Shown: in pieces, positions 45,016-54,304 of the stretch
Layout: every line of letters begins with the position of its first letter
How positions within the stretch are numbered: position 1 is the stretch's first letter
Source of the DNA: Akkermansiaceae bacterium
GTDB lineage: Bacteria > Verrucomicrobiota > Verrucomicrobiia > Verrucomicrobiales > Akkermansiaceae
Length of the DNA: 64,000 nt
Direction: 5' to 3'
Assembly (NCBI GenBank): GCA_905182475.1
Contig: CAJJBR010000034.1
Location: 1 to 64,000 of the forward strand
Translations under genes and position numbers: made by a program
Notes under the pieces: model-generated
What the model saw: the letters and a program-made list of their open reading frames with translations, nothing else
Told to the model about the DNA's origin: nothing
Databases searched by the model: none

Positions 45016-48000
45016 CGGTTATCTCGGGATCTTCATCCTCTGCGGAAGGTTCCTCCGCAAGTGATTTATCGTTTTTGTCGCGGAAGAACAAGCTCATCAA
45101 GGTCGGGCAGAGCACTAGTGTGAGGATGGTGCCAAAACCAAGGCCGAACATCATCGCATTTGCCATTGAGCTCCACATGCCTCCTCCGGAAATAGCTAGA
45201 GGAACGAGTCCTATGATCGTGGTTACCGTGGTCAGGACGATGGGGCGGAGACGTGATAATGCAGCTGCGATGATGGCTTCGTCGACGGATTTGGTTTCGT
45301 CTTTCCACTGCAGGTTGATCTCATCGATCATGAGGATGGCGTTGTTTACGATGATGCCGAGTAGGGCGATCATACCGAGCATGGTCATGAAACCAAAGGA
45401 CGAGCCGGTGACGAGTAGTCCGGGGACAACCCCGACGATCATAGGCGGAATGGTCAAAAGGATGACAAGGAAACGGCGAACGCTGTTGAACTGACTGATC
45501 AGCACGAGGGACAGGAGGCAAAATGCGATGGGCATCGCGGACGCCATGTTCTTCTGCGATTCTGCACTTTCCTCCTTCTCTCCGCCGATTTCCAGATGAT
45601 AACCAGGGAGCATACTTGCGGAGATGGAATCAAGCTTCGGGATCAGGTCCACCAGAGCTTCGCTGGCGAAGCGGCCGGTAACCTGGGCGCCGATGGTCAT
45701 GGTGCGAAGCGTGTTTTCTCGGAGGATGGAACCTGGCTCGATGACGGTGCGAATGTCAGCGATCTGACCGAGTGGAACCGAAACTCCGTCCGCTCCGTAG
45801 ATCGGCATATCTCGGATGCGCTCCGGATGTTTCCGGAAATCTTCATAGCTGCGGACGACGATTGGGATGGTGTCCTCACCCTCGCGATACATGGAGGAAG
45901 TTAAGCCGCTATACTGAGTGGAGAGGGCATCAGCGATGGTGCCGGTGCTGAATCCAAGCCGGCTGGCTTTCACTGCATCGGGAACCACGGCGATCTGTTT
46001 CACCCATACGCCCCAATCGTCCTTGATGTCGTGGAGTCCTGCGACGTCGTTCATCGCGGCCTCAATTTTATCGCGGTTTTCGTAGAGGGTTTCCATGTCA
46101 TCGCCATAGATGCGTATCTGAATTGGCGCGCCGACAGGCGGACCTGACTCCAGGGACTTCGCGGAAAATCGAACTTGTGGGTAGTGCTTGGCTGCGTGTT
46201 CGCTCACGGATTTCTTGATCCGATCGATATCGGTAGGATCACCGGATTTCGTAAGGATATTAAAAAAGGCGTAGTTCGCGTTTGCGGGCTCCGGGGAAAG
46301 GGAGAGATACCAGCGTGGACCGCCGTTACCAATCCACACTGAGATATTGCGAAGCTCATCCCCGTGATTCTTGAGCATCCAAGTTTCCAGTCTCAGTGCG
46401 GCTTTCTCCGTCTCGAGAATATCAGTGCCAAGCGGGAGTTCGAAGTCCGCGATGAACTGCCCGCGTTCGTTTGGCGGGAAGAAGATCGTGGGGATGAGTT
46501 TGAAGCCCATGCCTGCCAGGATTGTCAAAGCGAGAACGATGGCGGGAACCACCAGCTTGGTCTTCAGGCACCAACGCAGAAGCGCCTCGTATGGTGAATA
46601 GAGCTTCTGGAAAAGGCACCCGACGAACGTCTCCTTTTTCAGAGGCTTGAGGAAGTAGTAGCAAAAAATTGGGATGATGGTGATGGAGAGCAGCCACGAA
46701 CAGAGCAGTGTCATCGAGACGACTGCGAAGAGGCTGAAGGTAAATTCGCTCGCGGTTCCGGGTGCCAGGGCGACCGTTGAAAAGGCTGCGATGGTAGTCG
46801 CGCTGGAGGCAAGGAGAGGAATCGTCAGGCTAGCGACCGCCTCGGTGCAGGCAGTGTAGCGGTCATCGCCATTGCTGAGGCGGACGAGGATTTGCTCGCT
46901 GACGACGACGGCATTATCGACCAAGAGCCCCAGAGCGATGATGAGGGCTGCGATAGACATCATTTCCAACTGCACGCCCATCGCAGGCATGAAGGAGAAG
47001 CAGAAAAGGATGGCGGAAGGAACAAGCACGCCGACCACAAGAGAAAGCCGTAAGCCTGCGAAAAGTAGCATCACCAGCACCACGAAAAAGAACGCCTGCC
47101 CGAGATTTACTAGAAAACTACTGATTGACGCGCTGACATATTCTGGCTGGAAGAAGATGCTTTCTACCTCCACGCCTATGGGGAAAGTTTGCACAGTTTT
47201 GACAATCTCCGCGTTGATGAGGTCACCGATATCCGTGACAACACCGCCTTTGACCATGGACACAGCCATGGTGATGACCCGCTCGCCATCGACGTGTGCG
47301 AGGCTGGTATCGGGATCCTTGTAGCCGCGTGTGACGGTAGCGAAGTCCTCTAGCTTCACTGTTGTTTCGCCGTCGATTGTTCCGAAACGCAACGCCTTGA
47401 TCTCATCCAGGCTGCCGAATTCGCCCTTAGTGGTGATCGTGACGCGATCCTTGCTAATAAGGACGTTTCCGCTTGAAGCGATCGTATTCTGTGCGGCGAT
47501 CTGTGCGGATATTCCACTAGGTGTGAAACCGTAGGAGGCGAGCTCGCTACTGGAGAACTCGATGAAAATATTCTCTTCGCGAACGCCGTGAAATTGCACC
47601 CTGGCCACTCCTTCGATGGCTAGCAGATTATCTTCGAGAATCTCACCGTAGTCGAGTAGCTCCTTGTTGGTGTAGCCGTTCCCCACGATCGCATAGATGT
47701 AGGGAAAAATATCAGCGAAATCCTCATCATGGACCGAGGGGGTCTTGGCTCCATCCGGCAGCTTGGTTTTGGTAACCTTGTTGCGCATTCTTTGCCAGAT
47801 GGGCCGTAGATCGTAGTAGTTGTCTTTGAGCTCCACTGACAAAATGGAGAGCCCGTTTTTGGAAGTGGATTTGATCTCTTTGACCTCGGCCATTTGCCTG
47901 AGGCTTTTCTCGAGAGGTTCGGAAACCTCCTGTTCCACTTGGATAGGTGTGCGCCCTGGATAGGAGGTGATAACCTGTGCGTTCCTGATGGTGAATTCCG

Positions 48001-48112
48001 GATATTCCAGGCGGCCGATCGTGAGGAACGTCTGGAAACCAACCAGTAACAGTAGGGTATACAGGATCAGGCTGGTGCGGTTGTTCCGCAGGGTGATCTT
48101 TGCGAGGTTCAT
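44993..48112 (-). CDS. RND efflux permease (AcrB/MexB/HAE1-like)
   Basis: Inner-membrane proton-driven exporter, 1039 aa, the normal length, with 12 predicted helices in two repeats. N-terminus SLILYTLLLLVGFQTFLTIG is helix 1; EVSEPLEKSLRQMAEVKEIKS and TSYPGRTPIQVEQEV are porter-domain signatures; ALIIALGLLVDNAVVVSEQIL is helix 4 with the proton-relay Asp, and GIIVNNAILMIDEIN lies in the second half. It overlaps the adaptor gene by 4 bases (ATGA). The substrate cannot be deduced; the Asp-Asn pattern is of the hydrophobe/HAE type rather than the heavy-metal (CzcA) type. Confidence 0.93.
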   Translation of the reverse strand: MNLAKITLRNNRTSLILYTLLLLVGFQTFLTIGRLEYPEFTIRNAQVITSYPGRTPIQVEQEVSEPLEKSLRQMAEVKEIKSTSKNGLSILSVELKDNYYDLRPIWQRMRNKVTKTKLPDGAKTPSVHDEDFADIFPYIYAIVGNGYTNKELLDYGEILEDNLLAIEGVARVQFHGVREENIFIEFSSSELASYGFTPSGISAQIAAQNTIASSGNVLISKDRVTITTKGEFGSLDEIKALRFGTIDGETTVKLEDFATVTRGYKDPDTSLAHVDGERVITMAVSMVKGGVVTDIGDLINAEIVKTVQTFPIGVEVESIFFQPEYVSASISSFLVNLGQAFFFVVLVMLLFAGLRLSLVVGVLVPSAILFCFSFMPAMGVQLEMMSIAALIIALGLLVDNAVVVSEQILVRLSNGDDRYTACTEAVASLTIPLLASSATTIAAFSTVALAPGTASEFTFSLFAVVSMTLLCSWLLSITIIPIFCYYFLKPLKKETFVGCLFQKLYSPYEALLRWCLKTKLVVPAIVLALTILAGMGFKLIPTIFFPPNERGQFIADFELPLGTDILETEKAALRLETWMLKNHGDELRNISVWIGNGGPRWYLSLSPEPANANYAFFNILTKSGDPTDIDRIKKSVSEHAAKHYPQVRFSAKSLESGPPVGAPIQIRIYGDDMETLYENRDKIEAAMNDVAGLHDIKDDWGVWVKQIAVVPDAVKASRLGFSTGTIADALSTQYSGLTSSMYREGEDTIPIVVRSYEDFRKHPERIRDMPIYGADGVSVPLGQIADIRTVIEPGSILRENTLRTMTIGAQVTGRFASEALVDLIPKLDSISASMLPGYHLEIGGEKEESAESQKNMASAMPIAFCLLSLVLISQFNSVRRFLVILLTIPPMIVGVVPGLLVTGSSFGFMTMLGMIALLGIIVNNAILMIDEINLQWKDETKSVDEAIIAAALSRLRPIVLTTVTTIIGLVPLAISGGGMWSSMANAMMFGLGFGTILTLVLCPTLMSLFFRDKNDKSLAEEPSAEDEDPEITDENISQD

Positions 48113-49152
48113 GCGGCTGGGCTTAGAGTGACGACCATTCCTTCGGTGATCAGGTTGACCCCGCGGGTGACGACTTTCTCCCCGGGTTTGAGTCCACTGA
48201 GGATATCGATCTCTCCATTCTCACGGATGTTCCCGATAGTGACGTTGCGCTTGGTTACGGTAGTGATGCTACCTTCCTTCACGATCCAGACATAGTTTTC
48301 CCCGTCCGCCCCGCCGCTTACGGCCGCGGCATCGATACGGATGGTTTCTGCTTCCTTGTCTTGGAATTTTAGCTCTGCCTCGGCGTTCATCCCCCCGAGA
48401 AAGCCTTCGGTCGTTTCTTCTAGTAGGAGGGAAATATCGTAGGTGCCGTTGCTGGTGACCTGTGGGTAGATGCGCTCGACCGTGGCCGAAAGCCCGTCTT
48501 CAGTGAGGCTGTTGACGAAGACTTTTCCTTTCATCCCGAGTTTGACTTTTCCGATGAGGTCTGCAGGAACCCCGACATGGGCTTTCATAGCGCCATTTCC
48601 GCGTATGCTCATGACTTCGGTTCCGGCGGAGACGACGTTCTGCTCGTCCACCTTGACGGATTCGATCACGCCATCGTAGGGCATGAGCAGTGTGCCGTCT
48701 TTGACGCTTTTCCTGGCGACTTCGGCGGATGCCGTAGCGATGCTTTGGGCGGCAATGGCGTTGTCTAGGTCTGCCTTGCTGGCGTTTTCTGTTTCGTAGA
48801 GCTGCTGGATTCTTTTAAGCTCTTCGACTGCCTGGACTTCTCCAGCCTCGGCGCGGCGGAGTTCGGATTCGAGATTCGCAACATCGAGGCGGGCGAGCAT
48901 TTCGCCTTTTACATAGCTACGGCCTTCCTTGGCGATGATCTGTGTGATACGCCCGGAGACTTCGAATCCTAGGCTGGTGGAGTCTGCTGACTTGAGGACT
49001 CCAGTGAAGGTGCGGGTGTCTTGACCGGAGGGTTCTAAGACGGTCTGGACGATGACGGGTCTGACTTTTGCGGCGACGACAGGATCGTCTTTACCGCAGC
49101 CCACCATGACGAATGGAGCGATCAGAATGAGGGTTAGGAAATGGATATTCAT
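48109..49152 (-). CDS. RND periplasmic adaptor (membrane-fusion) lipoprotein
   Basis: Links the RND pump to the outer-membrane channel. 347 aa with a lipoprotein signal (LILIAPFVMVGC, Cys about residue 19). The barrel-sandwich hybrid is visible as SLGFEVSGRITQIIAKEGRSYVKGEMLARLD and LMPYDGVIESVKVDEQNVVSAGTEV, separated by a helical hairpin (LESELRRAEAGEVQAVEELKRIQQL). It overlaps both neighbours by ATGA, so translation is coupled. Confidence 0.92.
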   Translation of the reverse strand: MNIHFLTLILIAPFVMVGCGKDDPVVAAKVRPVIVQTVLEPSGQDTRTFTGVLKSADSTSLGFEVSGRITQIIAKEGRSYVKGEMLARLDVANLESELRRAEAGEVQAVEELKRIQQLYETENASKADLDNAIAAQSIATASAEVARKSVKDGTLLMPYDGVIESVKVDEQNVVSAGTEVMSIRGNGAMKAHVGVPADLIGKVKLGMKGKVFVNSLTEDGLSATVERIYPQVTSNGTYDISLLLEETTEGFLGGMNAEAELKFQDKEAETIRIDAAAVSGGADGENYVWIVKEGSITTVTKRNVTIGNIRENGEIDILSGLKPGEKVVTRGVNLITEGMVVTLSPAA

Positions 49153-51536
49153 TGCTGTTCCTTGGTGATGTGTTCGATGTGGAGTGATCCGGTTTGGAGA
49201 TAGCTGCGCAGCATACGTGTCCAGGCTGCTTTTTCCTCGGGAGTGCTGGAAAATTCAAACCAAGCCATGGAGCGCTGGATCCCGATGGTGTCTGAGAGGA
49301 AGGCGTATTTCGCAGAAGCGGCGCTGCGGCGGCGGTTGATCAGATCGGTCTGCGCATCGAGGAGATCGAGGATGGAGGTGGCTCCGCGAGTGTATTTTTC
49401 CTGGACGGACTCGTAATATTTCTCAGAGGCGTTCTGGGCGTCGCGGGTAAGGCGAACGGCGGGATGACTGGCGGCGGATTGGTAGGCGTTGGTCAGGGCG
49501 CTTTGCTCGATGAGGTAGATGGCGTTGTCGCGCTGGGCTTCGAGTTGGCGAATTACTGCGGCTATTCGTTGCTGCTCAGTTCTGCGGAGGCCACCTTCGC
49601 TGAGCGGTATTCTGAAACCGATACCGACAGTCCATTCGCTCTGTCCATCGTAGTTCTGGGAGGTCTCTGTGATGAAACGATTGAAGCTGGCTGTAAGAGA
49701 TACCTCTGGGTGGAAGTTTCTGCGTCCGCGTTCCTTGAAAAGGATTCCCTGGCTGGCGAGACTCTTGTCGAAGGCGGAAATTTCTGGGGCGCGCCAGAGG
49801 GACATTTCCTTGATGAATCCGATGTATTTTTCGAACATGTCTAAGTTGTTAATGAGAGGACGTAGCTCTTCATCCATGAAGTAGACGTCCTTCTCGCCAA
49901 GCCCGATATCCTTGAGTCTGTAGTTTGTGCCCGCGCGTATACCTAGGGCTACATTGAGGGCGAAACGGGCGTTTTTCCGGGTTGCGTCCCTCTGGATGAG
50001 ATTGGATTTCGCATCGGCGTAGGAAGAGAGCCAGCGGAAAATTTCGGAGGGCTCGGCGGCGCCGATATCCCGGCGTGTCTTGGCTAGGTTGAGATTCTGC
50101 CCAGCGAGAGAGAGGTTTTCCTTTTCAATTTCGTAGAGCGCATCAGCGAGGAGGCAATCGAGGTAGGCGTTGCCCGTTTCTTGCATGCTGTCGAGGTGAA
50201 CGGATTCCAAATCGAAGGTGGAGGCGGCTTCGTCCTGAGCCTTTGCGCGGATCTGGCTGGTGAGCCTGTCGCTGTAAAGAAGCTGAGAGACTTCGGCACC
50301 GATCAGGAGAGAGTCGGTATTAGCCTCCGTTGCGCGGTTAATTCGGTCGGCCACACCGCTTTTCCTAGCGGATCCTGTGATGGAGAGCTGGGGAAAGCGT
50401 TGAGTTTTGAGGTTCTTTGCCTCCCAATATGTCGCGGAGAGGCGTGCTTTTGCGAGACGGATGCTGGCGTTGTTCTCAGCAGACAATTTCATGGCCTGAT
50501 CTATGGATAGGGAGGCATCGAATTGTTGGATGGTTTCTAAATCGATTAGCTCGGCAGAGAGAAGGGTTTCGTAATCGGGAGACCAGCCTATGACTTCCGC
50601 CGTCTTCATGTTGATCCTGAGGGTGTCGTTACTACGGAGGACGACGGGGAGGAGGGTGGTCGAAATGCCAGAGAATATCTGGTGGAGGTTGGTTGCACAG
50701 CGGCGGTGAAGGGCAAGGCTACTATCGGGCGAAAGGCTGGCGAGTGCGCCTGCTTTCACGTCTACTTCGCCAAGCATGGACATGGAGATAACTCCGCGCT
50801 GATTGAGGCCGGAGAGGAGTTTTCCCCGTTCTCCGAGCTTGTAGCCGTTTATGATCGAGATATAAACCGCTTTCGCAGAGGAGGGCAGATTCGCGAGCGC
50901 ACCTGAGGCGGTTGTGGTGGCCGGGATGACTACGATGTCGATTCCAAGTTGTTTCTCCACTGCCGGGATACGCTCGGAGAACTCCTCTGCTAGGCGCTCG
51001 ATAGCGAGACTGTCAATGATGGCATATAGCTTCTTCTTTCCGGAAATGCGGGAGAGCTCGGCAAGATCCGACTGGACGCGCCTTGCTTCGAGGACAAATG
51101 TAAAATTTGGAATCGTTGAAGTGCCGTTTTCAGAAATGGATTCGTTGTTGAGTTTGGAGAACTCGACTGCTCCGGCAACAACGGGTTTCGTGCGGAGGGC
51201 TGCGGGAAGATTCTCTGCAATATAGGATGAAACGACGCCAGCGGTATAGACGACGTCGATCGCGGGATCTTTGATTGCCTGCAGGAGCTTTACGCGAATG
51301 GCATCGCCGTCACCCAGCGCGTTGAAGCGGTCGACGGTTTCGAAACGGTAGCGATCCGAGGCCAGGATTTTGAGTTCTTCTTCGATACCGACGATCAGGG
51401 AATCGAAATGGGCGGAATCAGAATCACGGACGATCGCTATGCGTTTGATTTCCTGGGCGCGTAGGTTTAGGAAACTAAAACAGAGAGCAGCCAATAATAT
51501 CCACGCGATTCGTCTGTCTGGTTTGATAGTGATCAT
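49149..51536 (-). CDS. TolC-family outer-membrane factor fused to an ABC_sub_bind domain
   Basis: The C-terminal ~420 residues are an OEP/TolC protein with its two repeats (IDQAMKLSAENNASIRLAKARL; ALTNAYQSAASHPAVRLTRDAQNASEKYY with YTRGATSILDLLDAQTDLI). The N-terminal ~330 residues, after a signal peptide (IAWILLAALCFSFLNLRA), are a periplasmic-binding fold of the ABC_sub_bind/DUF534 type (IKRIAIVRDSDSAHFDSLIVGIEEEL; AIDVVYTAGVVSS; KAVYISIINGYKL). The frame is continuous through the join. Total 795 aa against ~450 for ordinary TolC. It is the first gene of the RND operon. A ligand-sensing module on an efflux channel is inferred, not shown. Confidence 0.88.
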   Translation of the reverse strand: MITIKPDRRIAWILLAALCFSFLNLRAQEIKRIAIVRDSDSAHFDSLIVGIEEELKILASDRYRFETVDRFNALGDGDAIRVKLLQAIKDPAIDVVYTAGVVSSYIAENLPAALRTKPVVAGAVEFSKLNNESISENGTSTIPNFTFVLEARRVQSDLAELSRISGKKKLYAIIDSLAIERLAEEFSERIPAVEKQLGIDIVVIPATTTASGALANLPSSAKAVYISIINGYKLGERGKLLSGLNQRGVISMSMLGEVDVKAGALASLSPDSSLALHRRCATNLHQIFSGISTTLLPVVLRSNDTLRINMKTAEVIGWSPDYETLLSAELIDLETIQQFDASLSIDQAMKLSAENNASIRLAKARLSATYWEAKNLKTQRFPQLSITGSARKSGVADRINRATEANTDSLLIGAEVSQLLYSDRLTSQIRAKAQDEAASTFDLESVHLDSMQETGNAYLDCLLADALYEIEKENLSLAGQNLNLAKTRRDIGAAEPSEIFRWLSSYADAKSNLIQRDATRKNARFALNVALGIRAGTNYRLKDIGLGEKDVYFMDEELRPLINNLDMFEKYIGFIKEMSLWRAPEISAFDKSLASQGILFKERGRRNFHPEVSLTASFNRFITETSQNYDGQSEWTVGIGFRIPLSEGGLRRTEQQRIAAVIRQLEAQRDNAIYLIEQSALTNAYQSAASHPAVRLTRDAQNASEKYYESVQEKYTRGATSILDLLDAQTDLINRRRSAASAKYAFLSDTIGIQRSMAWFEFSSTPEEKAAWTRMLRSYLQTGSLHIEHITKEQQ

Positions 51537-51704
51537 GGGTCTACGGGTGGGTAATAATATCGGCCTGCCGATGGCTGGGTTGTTAGCAGGCTTTCCGCCA
51601 AGAAATCGTCAGTCAAAACGAATCAAGCCAAAATGCCCGTAGCATGCCAAGGATCTTCGGCTGTAAATCTATCCCGTTTCTAGTTTTTTCATGTACTCAA
51701 AGGA

Positions 51705-52013
51705 GTGCTGGGGTCGGAGCATCATCTGATTGCGAAGGTGAGGTTAGCTGATCTGTTTTTCGTGTGGAAACAACGAACCAACCAGGCGGTGTTCAACCGG
51801 ATCGGGATGAAGCATGTTGACTTCGTGGTGTGCGATGCGAGTCACGGCACAGCAAAGGCGAAGGAATATGATGCTTTTGTGGATCAGGTTTTCGCCGCGG
51901 CGTAACTACCGTTGCTGCGAGTTCAAGCGGCGCGAGGGTATGTGCCGGGGGAGATCGCGGAGGTGGTGCGGGGGCGCGATGGCAGGGGAAGTTATGCCAC
52001 GGTGCGGCTATGA
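51705..52013 (+). pseudogene. DUF2726 protein remnant with in-frame TAA
   Basis: One frame reads SEHHLIAKVRLADLFF, NRIGMKHVDFVVCD, AFVDQVFAAA, then TAA (51903-51905), then LPLLRVQAARGYVPGEIAE before a TGA at 52011-52013. DUF2726 domains read ...KHVDFVLCD...RDAFVD..L.aAGLPLLR...Y, so this is the C-terminal domain with an internal deletion (the SH/D-rich middle is shortened) and a stop where Gly is normal. It is a nuclease-like fold of unknown role. No N-terminal part is found upstream, where 51537-51704 holds nothing else I recognise. Confidence 0.7.
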
Positions 52014-52080
52014 GGCGTGTGCTTCGCGGATTCACGGTTTTTCGCTAACTCTAAGGGTCGTTCATTTTCAAGGGCAGGCT

Positions 52081-52150
52081 GGGGATGTGGCTTGGGTTGC
52101 TGGGCGGCCATAGGGCACGGCCCTCCTTGGGCTCAGCCTCTGATGAATTG
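52081..52150. repeat. Dispersed repeat fragment (ggatgtggc...gggttgctgggc)
   Basis: Resembles 628-712: both contain ggatgtggc, gggttgctgggc and ccctccttggg in the same order and spacing. It lies in the leader of the dehydrogenase operon between the DUF2726 remnant and E1alpha. The remaining 52151-52291 shows only an SD-like agga before the GTG. Confidence 0.55.
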
Positions 52151-52291
52151 CGCTGATAACGCCTTCAACTGCGAACCCTGATCGGCATGCTTTGCAAGCC
52201 AATTGAAGTGGTAAGCTTATACTGTCGGCTAATTGGTTAGACGGGGTGGAAAGCGGTTGCAGGAATCGTCCTGGGTGTTTTAGGATGAAGC

Positions 52292-53320
52292 GTGCCTGAT
52301 GCGGAAGAGAACCCCTTTGTTGCGAAAATGACTGCGGACGGAGAGTTCCTTCGCTCCGCTTTCCAGGCCATGCTAAAAGCGAGGATACTGGAAAATAAGC
52401 TCTCCAGCCTATACAAGGCCGGGAAAATCGTCGGTGGCGTGTATCTGGGAAGGGGACAGGAAGCGATCAGTGCCTCCCTGGGAACATCCCTTATTCAGGG
52501 CAAGGATTGCTTTGCCCCGTTGATACGGGATCAGGCGGGACGGACTGCTTTTGGCGAACCGTTGATCGACTGCACGCGGACATACCTCGGTTCGGTCGAA
52601 GGGCCGATGAAGGGGCGCGACGGAAATATTCACCGCGGTCGCCCTGAAATGGGAATGCCCGCCATGATTTCCCATCTCGGAGCGCAAGTGCCTCTGATCG
52701 CTGGAATGCTATTTGCGAAACGACTTAAAGGGACGCTGGCTGGATGTGTCGGTGCGACTTCTGTCGGTGATGGTGCTACTTCCACGGGAGCTTTTCACGA
52801 AGGACTAAACCTTGCTGCGGTTGAAAAACTGCCAATGGTCGTGGTGGTCGCGAACAACCAGTTCGCTTACTCAACTCCGAACAGCCGCCAATTCGCATGC
52901 GCGGATCTGGTCGAGCGCGCGAAGGGCTACGGTATTGGTGGTTTTTCCGTAGATGGAACCGATTTTATGGCATGCGCTTCTGTCGTCGGCGAGGCGGTGC
53001 GGCTTGCCCGTGAAGGCGGTGGCCCGCAAATGATCGTGGCGCATTTGCTCAGGCTGGGGGGACACGGTGAGCACGATGATGGCTCCTACGTTCCGGAAGC
53101 AGCACGCAGCGGTCACTACGGGCGCGACTGTATCGAGGTCGCCATGCGCCAGCTTGTCGAAAACGGATTTGCCACTGCTGATGAAATCCTCGCTTGGCAG
53201 GATGAGACCGCCGAAGATGTCCAGAAGGCAGTCGCACAGGCGCAACAAGAGCCATCGCCCGATCCGTATCGGGAAAATTGGACGGCGCTTTCAACCGAAT
53301 TTCCAATATCAACAACGTGA
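52292..53320 (+). CDS. 2-oxoacid dehydrogenase E1 component, alpha subunit
   Basis: ThDP-dependent decarboxylase subunit of a pyruvate-type (PDH/AcoA) complex. 342 aa. The ThDP motif is GDGATSTGAFHEGLNLAA (about residues 150-167) ending VVVVANNQFAYSTPNSRQ. GGVYLGRGQEAISASLGTSL is the typical E1alpha N-terminus, and RGRPEMGMPAMISHLG and LRLGGHGEHDDGSYV are present. GTG start with agga seven bases upstream. The stop overlaps the E1beta start (GTGA). No E3 (dihydrolipoamide dehydrogenase) gene is in the window. Confidence 0.92.
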   Translation: MPDAEENPFVAKMTADGEFLRSAFQAMLKARILENKLSSLYKAGKIVGGVYLGRGQEAISASLGTSLIQGKDCFAPLIRDQAGRTAFGEPLIDCTRTYLGSVEGPMKGRDGNIHRGRPEMGMPAMISHLGAQVPLIAGMLFAKRLKGTLAGCVGATSVGDGATSTGAFHEGLNLAAVEKLPMVVVVANNQFAYSTPNSRQFACADLVERAKGYGIGGFSVDGTDFMACASVVGEAVRLAREGGGPQMIVAHLLRLGGHGEHDDGSYVPEAARSGHYGRDCIEVAMRQLVENGFATADEILAWQDETAEDVQKAVAQAQQEPSPDPYRENWTALSTEFPISTT

Positions 53321-54282
53321 GTGTAACCTATATCGATGCGATCCGTGAGGCTCAGGAGACGTTGCTCCGTGAGGATGAAAGGGTGTTTCTCTACGGCCAG
53401 GATATCTCGAGCTTTGGCGGTGCGTTCAAGGCGACCAAAGGGCTTGCGGAAGCTTTTCCCAATCGTGTATTCGACTGCCCTATTTCCGAGGATGCGATGA
53501 TCGGTCTGGCGGTTGGTTCTGCCATCGAGGGAATGCGGCCGATTATCGAGATGCAGTTCGCTGACTTTTCCTCCATCGCTTTCAACCAGATCGTAAACCA
53601 GGCGGCGACGCATTTTTACCGCACTGGCATGCCGATCCCGATTACCGTGCGTCTTCCTTCCGGTGGCACTCCAGGATCCGGCCCTTTCCACAGTCAGAGC
53701 ATGGAGGGGATCTACGCCCAGTATCCGGGCTTGGTTGTCGTGACTCCTGCGACGGTCTCCGACGCCTACCACATGCTCATCGATTCGGTGAAACTCGATG
53801 ATCCGGTTCTCTACTGCGAGCACAAGTTCCTCTACCGCTGGCTCAAGTCGAAAAAAATCAACGGTGACTATCTCCCAATCGGGCAAGCAAGGATCGCTAG
53901 GCCGGGGAAACACGCAACTGTCGTAACCTATAGTGCGATGGTGCACGAGGCGGTGCGCGCAGCAGACCGTTTGCAGGCGGATGGCTACGAGATCGAAGTC
54001 GTGGATCTTCGTTCAGTGAAACCTCTGGATCTTGATACCGTCCTTGCCTCTGTGGCACGGACCGGAAGATTGCTCGCACTCGGTGAGGCTTTTCCATGGG
54101 GCGGTGTGACGGCTGAGGTCGTTGCGAAAGTCACCGAGGAAGGTTTCCACTTGCTGGATGCTCCTCCGCAGCGACTCAACGCGCGGGATACTCCCGTCCC
54201 TTACCACCCCAAGCTCTGGGCTGCGCATCGACCTACTCCAGAATCGATTTGTGAAGCTTTGAGAAAACTACTATCCTTTTAG
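53317..54282 (+). CDS. 2-oxoacid dehydrogenase E1 component, beta subunit
   Basis: Forms the alpha2beta2 E1 with its upstream neighbour. 321 aa from a GTG at 53317 overlapping the E1alpha stop; the track's 53278 start lies inside E1alpha. Signatures are TYIDAIREAQETLLREDERV, VFLYGQDISSFGGAFKAT, FDCPISEDAMIGLAVGSA, IIEMQFADFSSIAFNQI, RLPSGGTPGSGPFHSQS and VDLRSVKPLDLDTV. Activity on pyruvate is the default inference; acetoin or branched-chain substrates are possible. Confidence 0.92.
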   Translation: MSVTYIDAIREAQETLLREDERVFLYGQDISSFGGAFKATKGLAEAFPNRVFDCPISEDAMIGLAVGSAIEGMRPIIEMQFADFSSIAFNQIVNQAATHFYRTGMPIPITVRLPSGGTPGSGPFHSQSMEGIYAQYPGLVVVTPATVSDAYHMLIDSVKLDDPVLYCEHKFLYRWLKSKKINGDYLPIGQARIARPGKHATVVTYSAMVHEAVRAADRLQADGYEIEVVDLRSVKPLDLDTVLASVARTGRLLALGEAFPWGGVTAEVVAKVTEEGFHLLDAPPQRLNARDTPVPYHPKLWAAHRPTPESICEALRKLLSF

Positions 54283-54304
54283 TAACTAAGAAGTAACCAA
54301 GACC

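Noticed and set aside
14756-52013. TAG recoded as an amino acid
   Set aside because: Several intact genes end cleanly at TAG (for example 23355, 28263, 38189, 60749), so TAG works as a stop here.
54240-54270. Rex-box-like ttgtgaa sequence
   Set aside because: It is a half-site inside the end of the E1beta gene, without a matching second half and not upstream of any start.
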